From NCBI RefSeq assembly GCF_900116615.1, contig NZ_FPBF01000012.1, positions 32,867 to 96,866 on the forward strand: a stretch of DNA of 64,000 nucleotides, in the 5' to 3' direction. Below, in pieces: positions 16,606-25,995 of the stretch. Position 1 is the stretch's first letter. Each line of letters starts with the position of its first letter. Below the pieces are notes generated by a model, which made no database searches, was not told where the DNA came from, and saw only the letters and a program-made list of their open reading frames with translations. Both the position numbers and the translations under genes were made by a program. Source of the DNA: Algoriphagus locisalis. Lineage in GTDB: Bacteria; Bacteroidota; Bacteroidia; Cytophagales; Cyclobacteriaceae.

Positions 16606-17159
16606 CAGTAATCAAATTTTTTGTGTTTGAACGACTCTTTGAGTGACTTCATACAGCGTGATTTATGGCTTTTCACCACGTCCGGATGATTGTAATCCAT
16701 CAGCTGCTGGATCTCCTTCATGCTTTTGTTTTCATAGTAATAGTACTCCAGGATTTGCCTGCACTTCTCCCCAAGCTTAGCCAGGGATTTTCCCAGAAAG
16801 GACACTTTTGGATCAGGTTCTTCTATGAAGAGTTTGGCATCTTCATACAGTCCCGCAGACCACTCCTGCTCTTCCTTCAATTCCAAGCCAGGTTGCTCTC
16901 GTTTCAATCTGGTAAAGAGCATAAATTTACCCATAGAGAACAGGTAAGTTTTAATGCTGCTTTTTTCAAGTTCCAGTTTTCCGGAAACCGCCCTGTCAAA
17001 TAAGGCAATACTGACATCCTGATAGATGTCCTGCAACAGCTCTTCTCCCTGATGATACCTTTTGGCAAACTGGAGGAATGGCTCCCTGTACAACTTATAC
17101 ACTTCTGCCAGAGCAGTTTTATCGCCAGCCTTAAGTCGCTCTATAAGAATATCACGCAT
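16605..17159 (-). CDS. ECF-type RNA polymerase sigma factor (module A)
   Basis: 184 residues with region 2 (about 20-95, including ELLQDIYQDVSIALFD and SSIKTYLFSMGKFML) and region 4 (about 120-178, LGEKCRQILEYYYYENKSMKEI and a KSHKSRCMKSLK end). Regions 1 and 3 are missing, as in ECF factors. It heads the minus-strand unit sigma / anti-sigma / CHAT. The divergent neighbour on the plus strand opens a run of secreted proteins that may be its regulon. It is a clear paralogue of the sigma factor at 32977, sharing the SSIKTYLF and LGxKC...YYE signatures. Confidence 0.92.
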   Translation of the reverse strand: MRDILIERLKAGDKTALAEVYKLYREPFLQFAKRYHQGEELLQDIYQDVSIALFDRAVSGKLELEKSSIKTYLFSMGKFMLFTRLKREQPGLELKEEQEWSAGLYEDAKLFIEEPDPKVSFLGKSLAKLGEKCRQILEYYYYENKSMKEIQQLMDYNHPDVVKSHKSRCMKSLKESFKHKKFDY

Positions 17160-17451
17160 TTACCCTTAGTCTTAAAAATTGGAATAAGGTAAACATATCC
17201 TTTTTTTCTCTAGTAACAACTAGTTAGTTAAACAATATGTAAAAAACAGCTTACTTTCTGTCAGGTAATCACTTAGCCACTTTTTTAACCTACCTATGAA
17301 TAAGCGTATTCCTACCATAGGAATTGTGCTCCGGTACCGAGTCTTACGCAAATAATAAGTCAGTAAAAAATGAGAAGAAAAATTAAAACCATTTTCTGTT
17401 TACCATTTTCCTTTCCTCCAGACTAAGTCATAGCAAATAAAATCAACAGCT

Positions 17452-18231
17452 ATGAAAAGATATTCAATTTCTAAAATTTCCATTCTAGCCTTCTCCCTGT
17501 TTTTTATGGTGAACGCAGCAGAATGCCAAATCCTGAAAAAAATCCGCGAAGAGATGGCCGTGAAACCTAATTCCGAATCCGCTGAATCAGACGGAGAAAA
17601 TGGATTAGGCGGAATAGACCTGGCCGGAATGATGGGTCAGACCAAGGATTTCAAAGCACCATCAGAGTATAGTTTCGACTTTCAGGTCACCATGGAAATG
17701 CAAATGGAAAAAGGAAAGTCCATGACACAGGTATGGAAGTACAATACAGCCGATAGCTACTTTGGAATGGAAATGTCCAATATGCTGATCATCTATGACC
17801 TGGACAGTGATGTGATGGTAACCCTGAATCCCAAAGACAAAACCTACACAGCCATGAACACGGCTATGATGGGAATGTTTGGTAATGCCGCTGATGAAGA
17901 GGAAGACAACATACCTGAAATGAGAAAGACCAGCGAGACCAAAACTATACTAGGCTATACCGCAACCAAATATATCATGGAGAATGAAGATTTGAAGGGA
18001 GAATTTTGGATGGCTCCTGATGTGGAATTTGACCAGTCAGCCTTCGCCAAATCCTTGGGATCTTACTCCAAAAACCAGGTGCCCCTACCGGAGAAAATGC
18101 AGGGATTTATGATGGAAATGACGGCTTTCGACAAAAAAGGAAAAGTGACATCAACCATGAAAGTAGTGCAACTGGGTGAGATCAATGAGGTGATAGATTT
18201 GGGTAGCTATAAAAACGGTATGTCCTTTTAA
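17452..18231 (+). CDS. Secreted DUF4412-like protein
   Basis: 259 residues with a signal peptide (cut after AAECQ, about residue 25). The mature part contains YSFDFQVTMEMQMEKGKSM, a methionine-rich segment and LGYTATKYIMENEDLKGEFW, which is the usual layout of DUF4412 proteins. These are predicted to form a LolA-like curved sheet at the envelope, so a lipid or lipoprotein carrier role is possible but not shown. It is the first gene of a plus-strand run divergent from the sigma operon. Confidence 0.72.
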   Translation: MKRYSISKISILAFSLFFMVNAAECQILKKIREEMAVKPNSESAESDGENGLGGIDLAGMMGQTKDFKAPSEYSFDFQVTMEMQMEKGKSMTQVWKYNTADSYFGMEMSNMLIIYDLDSDVMVTLNPKDKTYTAMNTAMMGMFGNAADEEEDNIPEMRKTSETKTILGYTATKYIMENEDLKGEFWMAPDVEFDQSAFAKSLGSYSKNQVPLPEKMQGFMMEMTAFDKKGKVTSTMKVVQLGEINEVIDLGSYKNGMSF

Positions 18232-18232
18232 C

Positions 18233-18937
18233 ATGAAGACAATTAGTATTTTACCTCACCTCGCTCTTTTTGTAGCATTAGCAATGTGCAGCCAACAAGC
18301 AGATAAAATTTACCACATTGAGGGAACCACTGTTGAAAGATCAGCCTACTCCTGCCTAAAAGAGTTCACTGGAGAAAAGGAGGGAAAGTTCTTTACTGAA
18401 CAACTGATCAGAGATCTGGCAAATGGTAATGAGATCACTCCTGATCATTATGAACCAGCCCAACAATACAAATTCCACTGGAAGGAAAATGGGGTGATTC
18501 ATTTCATAGGGTTTGAAGCAATGCAGACAGCCTCCGAGTTGCACATTCAGCAAAATCAAGCACAAGCGCAGAACTCAAACCCGCTAATCGACTATGCGAA
18601 AATGACCTATAGGGACAAAACCCCTGAGGAGCAACTCCGATTAAACCGACTGCTGGATGAGCAACTGGATAAATCAGAGGAACCTAGTGCCTCCAGCACC
18701 TCCGACAAATCGCTTCAGGAAAATGTAACGGCAATGGAAACCATGGCCTATGTCCCCTTAGAATCCGGGACGGATTATGCCGTGTACAACAGAAAAAGCT
18801 TTAGTCTGTATGTAGTCTTGGGAGATGCGCTCCTCACTTTGAATGCACAGGTGGGCCCATATGGATCTGTAGATGAGTCCCGCAGTATTGAACTTGCCAA
18901 AAAGCTGGCAGATAAACTCTCTGAATTATGCAATTGA
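18233..18937 (+). CDS. Secreted protein of unknown function
   Basis: 234 residues. A signal sequence is clear (LPHLALFVALAMCSQQ). The cysteine near residue 19 could be lipidated, though the residue before it (Met) is unusual for a lipobox. The mature protein is charged, with a glutamine-rich stretch (QQNQAQAQNSN) and a low-complexity DKSEEPSASSTSDK linker. No family recognised. It starts one base after the previous gene and overlaps the next by 10 nt, so it belongs to the same operon. Confidence 0.7.
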   Translation: MKTISILPHLALFVALAMCSQQADKIYHIEGTTVERSAYSCLKEFTGEKEGKFFTEQLIRDLANGNEITPDHYEPAQQYKFHWKENGVIHFIGFEAMQTASELHIQQNQAQAQNSNPLIDYAKMTYRDKTPEEQLRLNRLLDEQLDKSEEPSASSTSDKSLQENVTAMETMAYVPLESGTDYAVYNRKSFSLYVVLGDALLTLNAQVGPYGSVDESRSIELAKKLADKLSELCN

Positions 18938-19500
18938 TATACTTAATCCTACTATACATCCACCCATACTTCGCAGCTACGGCTCAGTCAGATCCAATAC
19001 CTGCAAGTAACCCTTCCACAGAAAACCTGACACACCTGGTCTATCTGCAGGTAGGGGATCGGATCGTTTTTGATTCTGTGGGAATGGCAAATGCCACCCT
19101 TTCGAACTATCCTAACCAGCTCATATTTAGCATTATGGATAATGAGGGACAAAACATCTCACTCACGTTTGCAGGCAAGGATATTTCTGCACGAAAACCG
19201 ACAGAGCTGAAGTTTGACGAACCCGGTTTGTTCCATGGATACAGTGAGAAAGGCGATGTGTTTTTTATTGCCTATGGAAAATTTGATCCAGAGCGGGAGC
19301 CCGGTCAGATCAAGTACGATACTTCTTTTCCCACAGACATTATGGAAGGCCGATTGACGGTCATCAACTGGACCTCTGAAGAATTTGAATTTGCATTCGA
19401 AGGCAAACTGGGGAAAAGCAACGCAGTGGATAACCCGGAGAGTTGGCAGCCATTTTCCGGCTATGTCAAAGCAAAAAACTACCTGGAATTTCGCCTATAG
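18928..19500 (+). CDS. Secreted protein of unknown function
   Basis: 190 residues, starting inside the end of the previous gene. The signal peptide ends at ATAQS (about residue 20). The rest is beta-rich with no cysteine pattern; it contains WTSEEFEFAFEGKL near the end, which resembles small envelope domains in which ions or ligands are held in a beta sandwich. No assignment can be made. Overlap with the upstream gene suggests translational coupling. Confidence 0.68.
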   Translation: MQLIYLILLYIHPYFAATAQSDPIPASNPSTENLTHLVYLQVGDRIVFDSVGMANATLSNYPNQLIFSIMDNEGQNISLTFAGKDISARKPTELKFDEPGLFHGYSEKGDVFFIAYGKFDPEREPGQIKYDTSFPTDIMEGRLTVINWTSEEFEFAFEGKLGKSNAVDNPESWQPFSGYVKAKNYLEFRL

Positions 19501-19593
19501 GTTTCTGCTTCCCTTCTACCCATTACCAAAAGCTTTAAAACAGCCTATTGACACTAGTTATATCATTATTCAATTTCATTTAATACAATACTT

Positions 19594-20100
19594 ATGAAAA
19601 CATTTATTCGAATTATCGCTGTGGCCTGGTTCACCTTTATTCTGGTCGAATCCAATGCCCAAACTGTCAAAGGAGCCATTTCAGTCGGCAAAAAATCTGA
19701 ATTGAAACTGGAAACCCGATCTGACAACCTGATAGATATTTTTATTGACTTCCGGAAAGACAGGTATCCCATCCTGTTTTCTTTTCAAGGAGACGGCATC
19801 AAATCCAAGGAAGGAAAGGAAATAATATTCTTCGAATTTATCACTGAGGTGTATCACAATGGCAAATTGATGGGCAAGACCTCCCGAAATCCTATGCCCT
19901 ACATCCCTGGAGATATGATTATCGGTACGGAAGGGTTTGATTTCATCTCCCTACTCTCCTACAATGAAAAAAGCCGTGCTTTTCTAAAGGAAACGCCAGG
20001 AAAGCTTGCGCCGGGTAGCTATCAGGTGAAGCTCCTTGCCCGTCCATTGGAAGCCAAGGGACAGATCAAGCCTGCTACATTTTCATTCAACATCCAATAG
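19594..20100 (+). CDS. Secreted protein of unknown function
   Basis: 168 residues with a signal peptide cut after ESNAQ (about residue 23). The mature part is a short beta-rich domain with YHNGKLMGKTSRNPMPYIPGD in the middle and a PGSYQVKLLARPL segment near the end, which looks like an immunoglobulin-type strand pattern. It lies between secreted proteins on the same strand and 8 nt before the next gene. Confidence 0.65.
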   Translation: MKTFIRIIAVAWFTFILVESNAQTVKGAISVGKKSELKLETRSDNLIDIFIDFRKDRYPILFSFQGDGIKSKEGKEIIFFEFITEVYHNGKLMGKTSRNPMPYIPGDMIIGTEGFDFISLLSYNEKSRAFLKETPGKLAPGSYQVKLLARPLEAKGQIKPATFSFNIQ

Positions 20101-20107
20101 ACAGGCT

Positions 20108-20710
20108 ATGAAGACTAACTTAATCAATCGGATTCTATTACTTACAGGTGTGTCATTACTGGCTTTTGCCTGCGGCGGATCATCCGAAGATCAGGCATTA
20201 GAAAAAGTAGCCGAAGACTTGGGAATCGACAAGAAAGAGCTCGAAAACAAATCCTTCTATTCCTTTGAAATTACAGGCGGCACACTAGACGGGCAGACAT
20301 TCACCACACCTGTATATGCCCAGGGAGGAATTGATAGCCGATGGAATGAGAACACAGAAATAAGTGCAAGCACCATTGGTTTTGTAGATCCTCCACAAGG
20401 CAATAGTACGTTTAGGATGATTTGGGAAGGTGACAAAATAAGTCCTCTCAAGCCAGAAGAAAATCCCTTTGGGGAGAATTCCTTCATAGAACTGAAGGTG
20501 GAGAAAGATGATCAAAAATATACCTTCTTATCCGATGGCGGTTCTTATCAAGTAGTTTCAAAAAACAAGAAAGCCTGGGTGGACCAAATCACTAAGAAAG
20601 AGTATCCAATTGTAGATATCGAGGCTGAGTTTGAAGGCGATTTTACTGAAACCAACTCAGGAGAAAAAGTAAAGATCAAAGGCTGGGTGAAAGGCTTCGA
20701 CCCACGTTAA
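20108..20710 (+). CDS. Lipoprotein of unknown function, related to the one at 35768
   Basis: 200 residues from the ATG at 20108, chosen because the lipoprotein signal starts here; an open frame extends further upstream into the previous gene. The lipobox is LLAFAC with Cys at about 17. The mature start (YSFEITGGTLDGQTF) and the end (FEGDFTETNSGEKVKIKG) both resemble the lipoprotein at 35768 (YDINIASGEAFSG and FEGFFQASTSGEEVEVSG). The two lie in matching places in the paralogous blocks. Function unknown. Confidence 0.72.
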   Translation: MKTNLINRILLLTGVSLLAFACGGSSEDQALEKVAEDLGIDKKELENKSFYSFEITGGTLDGQTFTTPVYAQGGIDSRWNENTEISASTIGFVDPPQGNSTFRMIWEGDKISPLKPEENPFGENSFIELKVEKDDQKYTFLSDGGSYQVVSKNKKAWVDQITKKEYPIVDIEAEFEGDFTETNSGEKVKIKGWVKGFDPR

Positions 20711-20820
20711 GTGATCTTTCTTACGCCCTTTTCTCCAACTATCTAAACTATATGAGGCAATCAAATCTACGCTGTAGCTGAGCAATCAGCTGCAAACGGG
20801 ATTGCTTTGGCCTTTTCTAA

Positions 20821-20887
20821 TCCATAATTCTTATGGAAGTCATTAGTGAACCACTTCTGAGGATTGCTCCCACTAATGGACATTAGT
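20821..20887. promoter_or_regulatory. Nested palindromes upstream of the gene at 20938
   Basis: TCCATAA-TTC-TTATGGA (20821-20837) is a perfect dyad. CATTAGTG (20841-20848) pairs with CACTAATG (20871-20878), and CATTAGT occurs a third time at 20881-20887. This clustered symmetry just upstream of a secreted-protein gene looks like a regulator site; which protein binds is unknown. Confidence 0.45.
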
Positions 20888-20937
20888 CTGTACACATCGA
20901 ATTAAGCAAAATCAATTTTTACCTAAAACTACAACTC

Positions 20938-22494
20938 ATGCAAAAACACATGTATATCTCCCTATTCCTACTCTTTTTGGCAGGATGGGCCCAGGCGCAA
21001 AATTACACCGGTGTATGGAACGCCGCTATGGTGAATGACAAAACAAAAGTGGATACAAACATAGAGTACCATCTGACCCAAATTGGAAACACGGTGACTG
21101 GAGAAATTATCCACAAGAAGGAAAACATGAAGGCTACCCTCACAGGAACACTTGCCAATGGTGAGGTGACCGGCACCTTAAAGTATGATAAAAACCAATG
21201 GGCATCTCTGGATCAGAAGTTCAGGATTTTTATCCGGCCAAATGATAACGCAACCATGTTTATGCATGAGAGCACCAAAGGTGCGCGGTATTTCGGAGGA
21301 CCACTCTTTAAAAACCAAACCCTGACCAATCAGCAAGCCAGTAAGGCACAGGCAGCAACTTCACTACAAAAAGGTGCATTTTCCGCAGGAAGTGGAACGG
21401 TAGTGCAGCAGTCAACCGCTAAACCCAAAGTTGGAGTAGCAATGGCCACTACACCAAAAAAGACTGCCAGAAATATCGGTGGATATTACCGAATCGAAGG
21501 GATGACTGATGCCAGCGGAACCAAAAGAAACCTCTTCGTGAATGTCAGGAATTTCCCAGACAGCAAAGACCGAAGCAAAGCGTATGGGGAAGCGTTGATA
21601 CTAGGTGAGGCATATGGAATAGGTTCCTCAGGCGGCCGACTATTTGGATATGAAACAAATGGCGATGATGTCACTGTCATGTTTGACACGATTTATGAAC
21701 TGAATAAGAAGAACACCATGGCCAACGGGCGGATAGAAGGTATCTATCTGATAGCCCCAAAACTGGGCTACAAAATGATTAAAATCAGTCAGGCAGAAGC
21801 TGAAAAAAATTCAAAAGCCACCGACTATGAATATAAAGTTACCGTCGTGGGGGTTTTGATCAAAAGTGAATTTAGAGAATCATTACCTAAACTTTATGGG
21901 AATATTAGAGTGAATGGAATTTTGGAGACCAGGACAGACAGGAAAAAAGTAGAAAACAACCAAAAACAATCCGATTTGATCTGGAATGTATCGAAGGCAG
22001 GCTCGAGACCAGCCCAAAGGAACATCAAATCTTACCAGGATAAGAAGAAGAACTTGTTTTTCGCAAATGGTATGAAAGGCGTAAAGTTTTATAAGTTCAG
22101 TGCTGATGTTAATCCGGTAGAGGACACCTATTTTATACCCTTAGAACTTTCAAGGACATTTAGTGTTAGGCCCGAGTGGCTTTCTGGCGAAAATCAAAGA
22201 TTTATGTTTGAAGTATATGCTGAACTATTTGATGATTCTGGAGCTGTATTGACTTATAATTTTGGTAAGAAAACCCGGGGTGTTTATCTTCATGAACTAG
22301 ATGATTTTAATAAACTTTGGTCTTCTGAAAAGTCAGCCAATAGAGTTATTAATTCGAGATCAGATACTGAGGGAATTGCAATTTCGGCTCCTTTTTATTT
22401 TCAAGTCAATGGTTCCGATGAAAGAGGGATTGGGATATTCGGAACCGAAAAGTGGTCAACATTAGTTTTTAAAATTGAACGAATTGAAAGATAA
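20938..22494 (+). CDS. Large secreted protein of unknown function
   Basis: 518 residues with a signal peptide (cut after WAQAQ, about residue 21). The first 100 residues (YTGVWNAAMVND ... QIGNTVTGEIIHKK) match the repeating strand pattern of small lipocalin-like beta barrels. A low-complexity linker (about 130-175) is rich in Gln, Ala, Lys and Thr. The remaining 340 residues are of unknown fold and contain SRTFSVRPEWLSGENQRFMF. A separate 227-bp upstream region with palindromes suggests its own promoter. Confidence 0.68.
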   Translation: MQKHMYISLFLLFLAGWAQAQNYTGVWNAAMVNDKTKVDTNIEYHLTQIGNTVTGEIIHKKENMKATLTGTLANGEVTGTLKYDKNQWASLDQKFRIFIRPNDNATMFMHESTKGARYFGGPLFKNQTLTNQQASKAQAATSLQKGAFSAGSGTVVQQSTAKPKVGVAMATTPKKTARNIGGYYRIEGMTDASGTKRNLFVNVRNFPDSKDRSKAYGEALILGEAYGIGSSGGRLFGYETNGDDVTVMFDTIYELNKKNTMANGRIEGIYLIAPKLGYKMIKISQAEAEKNSKATDYEYKVTVVGVLIKSEFRESLPKLYGNIRVNGILETRTDRKKVENNQKQSDLIWNVSKAGSRPAQRNIKSYQDKKKNLFFANGMKGVKFYKFSADVNPVEDTYFIPLELSRTFSVRPEWLSGENQRFMFEVYAELFDDSGAVLTYNFGKKTRGVYLHELDDFNKLWSSEKSANRVINSRSDTEGIAISAPFYFQVNGSDERGIGIFGTEKWSTLVFKIERIER

Positions 22495-22498
22495 GCTA

Positions 22499-23302
22499 AT
22501 GCGTAAAGAGTTTATTTTCCTTGAGCTTTTAAGTTTATTATGCGTCACTTTGTCTTTTGGTCAAGAAGCCCAACTAGCCATATACGACAGCAAAGAAGAA
22601 GGGCTTTACTTCGATCAAGCCCTGATCTATTCCTATTCCGATCACACTGGTTTGAAAAAAGAGATATGGATCTACCACAGCTCATGCAGCGGGCGATTTC
22701 TGTTCGACCATGCGGCTTGGGGAAGAGAGGATGAGATGATCCACTACGTCATTGCCCAGCCAGACGGCAGTTACCTGACCTTCGGCACAGAAGCCGAAGG
22801 GCCAGGTAATGGCAAGATCGTCGCCGTGGACTCTGTGTATCTGGAATCCAAAGACGCCAGAACTGCGATTCCTCCAAATGACGGTTATATACAGTTTGTA
22901 GCCCTTCCTGAATCCAATAAAGTAATTGCAGGACTGGAAAGCAGAGCATATAAAGTTCGAAAACTAAAGGAGGCGAATGGAAAGGAGGTCATTCATCTAG
23001 CCACAGTGGACTTTGATACCAGACTTATCTATGCTTTCAACCAACAGGCCCAGGAACTTCGTCTTCCTGAATTATTCAGCGATGGACTTTCACTGGGTGC
23101 CGATCAGCTCATCACCCGAATCGAATCTTCCTACACCGATTCAAACGGTAAGAAGTATTGGAGCACCCTAAGCCTTGAGACAATAGATCCAACTACCTAT
23201 TGGGCACCTTACAAAGAACACACACTACGGCAAAGGATTGGAGAAAAATTAATTACTAAACCTCTGCTCGAATCAATGGAGCTAACGGAGCCTTGTTATT
23301 AA
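22499..23302 (+). CDS. Secreted protein of unknown function
   Basis: 267 residues starting at the ATG four bases after the previous stop. Signal peptide ends at LSFGQ (about residue 22). The mature sequence opens EAQLAIYDSKEEGLYFDQALIY and has two cysteines, one in the S-S-C-S-G-R segment and one three residues from the end (EPCY), which could form a disulphide. No family recognised. It appears to be the last gene of the plus-strand run begun at 17452. Confidence 0.68.
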   Translation: MRKEFIFLELLSLLCVTLSFGQEAQLAIYDSKEEGLYFDQALIYSYSDHTGLKKEIWIYHSSCSGRFLFDHAAWGREDEMIHYVIAQPDGSYLTFGTEAEGPGNGKIVAVDSVYLESKDARTAIPPNDGYIQFVALPESNKVIAGLESRAYKVRKLKEANGKEVIHLATVDFDTRLIYAFNQQAQELRLPELFSDGLSLGADQLITRIESSYTDSNGKKYWSTLSLETIDPTTYWAPYKEHTLRQRIGEKLITKPLLESMELTEPCY

Positions 23303-23521
23303 AAAATGGTAGTTTGTCCGCACCTGCTCTTGGATTCTTTAAGGATCATCAGATCATGTGGACTTGTAGAATAAAGCAATACTTTTTCCAAGACAGTTAA
23401 TCTTAACTCCTTAGAAGCTTTTTTACCCTATTTTTAGAAGCCCAAATGAAAAATAAACTGAAAGATGCGATTCTATCCCGGATTCAGAGATAAGTTGGGC
23501 TAATTATTATCAAAATAACAA

Positions 23522-24100
23522 ATGAAGGAAGGACTAATCAAAGATGCTTATGAGGCGCTGATCAAGGAATTGCAGACGATTTTGACGGTTGCTTACATTT
23601 TTTCAGTTGCCGTCGGAATGCTCTTTACCCATCATAAATACAAGGAATTTAATATCAATATTTTTGATTATGCTGATATCCTGGATTTTCTGATTGCTCC
23701 TTTTTCAGATTTTGCTATTCTCTGGTTTATCATTGCCTCCTCGGCACTTATCGGCCTATTGCTCGTGGGCGACACATACTTTAGAAAAAAGTATCCCTAT
23801 GCCTATTCCCGGTTTAATTTCGGAATAGACAAAAAGCAATGGTTTAGCCAGTATAGGGTCATTTCCTTCATTATCTTATTTGCACTCTATCTGGTATTAG
23901 CAGCCCAAGCCTATGGCAGTTATTATAAAAAACAGGTAATGGAGAGCAGCCCAATTGAAATCAGATTTGCCGATAACGAAACCAAAAGAGGATTGCTAGT
24001 TGGTAAAACAAAGGACATTATTTTTCTGTTGGACGGAGAGCGGATCTCAGCTATTCCAATCACCTCGTTTTTGAAGGAATATCAGCTGCCAAAGAAATAA
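23522..24100 (+). CDS. Integral membrane protein of unknown function
   Basis: 192 residues with three hydrophobic segments (about 17-37, 57-83 and 117-137) and a C-terminal soluble domain (about 145-192) starting SSPIEIRFADNETKRG. The tail is beta-rich and includes GKTKDIIFLLDGERISAIP, a layout seen in membrane proteins that carry a small regulatory sheet. No family recognised. It stands alone, with 219 bp upstream and an opposing gene downstream. Confidence 0.65.
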   Translation: MKEGLIKDAYEALIKELQTILTVAYIFSVAVGMLFTHHKYKEFNINIFDYADILDFLIAPFSDFAILWFIIASSALIGLLLVGDTYFRKKYPYAYSRFNFGIDKKQWFSQYRVISFIILFALYLVLAAQAYGSYYKKQVMESSPIEIRFADNETKRGLLVGKTKDIIFLLDGERISAIPITSFLKEYQLPKK

Positions 24101-24206
24101 GAGACAAGGAACCATGATTGCATTTAAACAATCCAGACTTCTAGTAAAGATTGAGCTAAACCATCTAAAAGTAGGTTAGCAAAAAGGAATTGAAAATTAA
24201 GGAAGC

Positions 24207-24713
24207 TTAAAAACCTCCTTTTTGCAGTTTTAGAAAGTCATTAACTTTTTGCGACCAACCCAAGGCTACCTCCCACTCATTTACCAAATATCCACTCTTA
24301 TTTTCGTCATAAAGTTCAAGCTCTTTTGACTTCTTTTGCTCCTCAAACTGATCGAACACCAAACTGATTTTACTGATGATCTGCTTCCGCTCCTCGGCAT
24401 TTTCCAATTCCCGGAAAACTCTAACCGGTTTGCAGAGCCGTATCTGATCCAACTCAATCACCTGAAAAAAGCTGGAACTCTCCTGCAAATGCAAATAAAG
24501 AAGCTGTTGTTTCTCTGGGACCAAGGCTAGGCAATAGCCCTTACGCCAGGTGGCAAAATCATTTTTCTTTAACTGGCTATGCGGTGCTAGTTCCCTGAGT
24601 TTATCTTTCAGGATGTTGCGCTGTTTATTTTGTTTAAGAAAAGAAATATATAGGGGTAGCATCATCATCAAGGCCAATAGGACCGAGAAGGCAATTATTA
24701 GTAAATCACTCAT
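24207..24713 (-). CDS. Membrane-anchored protein of unknown function
   Basis: 168 residues. One N-terminal hydrophobic helix (about 4-27) anchors a basic, helix-rich soluble part, probably cytosolic given the positive residues after the helix (LKQNKQRN). The soluble section contains CLALVPEKQQLLYLHLQ and a strand-rich stretch, then charged helices. No family recognised. It lies convergent to the membrane protein at 23522. Confidence 0.6.
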   Translation of the reverse strand: MSDLLIIAFSVLLALMMMLPLYISFLKQNKQRNILKDKLRELAPHSQLKKNDFATWRKGYCLALVPEKQQLLYLHLQESSSFFQVIELDQIRLCKPVRVFRELENAEERKQIISKISLVFDQFEEQKKSKELELYDENKSGYLVNEWEVALGWSQKVNDFLKLQKGGF

Positions 24714-24803
24714 GAATTTTGAATTGGTAAAATGGAATATTCATCCTATCCGACCCTGAGCGTCAGTAGGAAGTAGCAAAGACTTGAAGAAATGCTGTCC
24801 TTT

Positions 24804-25181
24804 TTACCAGAAATAATGAAATGGGAATATGATTTCGCCCGACGTGAGCGAACCGAAAATCGGTTCGCTGGAAAAGCTTAACCTTGACAATCCCGAAAAA
24901 ACCAGGCCTAATTCCGCATGGGTTACAGCAGAAAAAATAAGCTGCCAGTGCCCGTTCCCTTCTGGCCAGTCCTGCCGCGAAACCTGTCTATTTCCTCTAT
25001 TCCAATCTGCATTGTTGCTATGCAAAAAATAAGTGATGCCCGGATCAGTTTTAGTATTACTATAGAAGGATTTGGCAGCTAATTCATGTGAAATCATGCC
25101 TTCACTAATTCCTGAAGAGGGTATTATCACCCAACAAATCAGGTAATAAAACAGGAAAATAAGTGAGTTTAATTTTTTCAT
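24804..25181 (-). CDS. Small secreted protein of unknown function
   Basis: 125 residues if started at MKKLNS (25181). An N-terminal hydrophobic stretch (LIFLFYYLICWVIIP) looks like a signal or anchor. The rest contains two paired motifs (YFLHSNNADWNRGNRQ and GNGHWQLIFSAVTHAE) and a terminal PFHYFW. These features look non-random and support a real gene, although I recognise no family. A plus-strand frame overlaps most of it and was judged a shadow. Confidence 0.5.
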   Translation of the reverse strand: MKKLNSLIFLFYYLICWVIIPSSGISEGMISHELAAKSFYSNTKTDPGITYFLHSNNADWNRGNRQVSRQDWPEGNGHWQLIFSAVTHAELGLVFSGLSRLSFSSEPIFGSLTSGEIIFPFHYFW

Positions 25182-25395
25182 TTTACACATGAATCGGGCT
25201 CTTTGTAAAATTAGCCTGGCACAAATCTAACAAAAACATAGGTTTTGCAGAATTTGGAGGATTTGCAGTTTGCACTGAGGCACCTATCGGATCGAGAAAT
25301 CCTTTCTGCGCTTTCAACTCTACGTATTCTCAGGACTTTGCCGCATGCGGATACTACTCCTGACTCTTGGCTAATCTACAAAATCTGATACCCAT

Positions 25396-25995
25396 TTAGA
25401 ATTCCTTACAAAGTGTTCTTCGTAACTCCACTACCTGAGTCAGGTCATCCGTTTCCTGTTTGACATTTTTTCGGATGATCGCCACCCAAATCACTACCAT
25501 AAGCAGGTAAGCGGCATAGATCAGCCACATATACAGCTTTGGGATATATATGGAAAATTCAGGAGCCAGCAATAAAAGGCCAAAACTATAAAGCCCAAGA
25601 GTGGAATAGGTAAGAACTCCGTTTATTCTTGTTCTTAAGGCAAGGTACTTTTCATCCTGCTGAAGTTTTTGATAGGCAGAACTAGTGAACCTACGTGCTC
25701 CAAAGGAAATCACGGAGTAAGCCTCTCCGATAACGCGCGCCAGCAAGCTGCCCAACATCAACGCTACTCCTACTTTACTCAGCAATTCCTGAAAAGGAAA
25801 AAACAATTGCCAGCAGGCCGTGATCCCAAGTAAGGACAGGCTTAGTAAGATTAGGTTTCCCCATTGAAGTTTTAGGCTTTTCTTCTTCATGCTAGTTGCC
25901 TTTTCAATCAAAAATTCAGGACTAGCTGGATTAGGTTCTATTGATCTTTGTGCAGATTTCCAGCTATCTATTATATTTTTGGGAAGTTCATTCAT
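25396..25995 (-). CDS. Four-helix membrane protein paired with the third ECF sigma factor
   Basis: 199 residues. A soluble N-terminus (1-40, opening MNELPKNIIDSWKSAQRS) precedes hydrophobic segments at about 46-65, 73-93, 128-146 and 153-173. It overlaps the sigma gene by 8 nt and is read last in a three-gene minus-strand unit. Position and topology suggest that it controls the sigma factor from the membrane, but it lacks recognised anti-sigma motifs. Nothing known fits by sequence. Confidence 0.65.
   Translation of the reverse strand: MNELPKNIIDSWKSAQRSIEPNPASPEFLIEKATSMKKKSLKLQWGNLILLSLSLLGITACWQLFFPFQELLSKVGVALMLGSLLARVIGEAYSVISFGARRFTSSAYQKLQQDEKYLALRTRINGVLTYSTLGLYSFGLLLLAPEFSIYIPKLYMWLIYAAYLLMVVIWVAIIRKNVKQETDDLTQVVELRRTLCKEF

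Noticed and set aside
24829..25032. Plus-strand open frame over the small secreted gene
   Set aside because: The minus-strand frame is longer, has a hydrophobic N-terminus and non-random motifs; the plus frame is its shadow.
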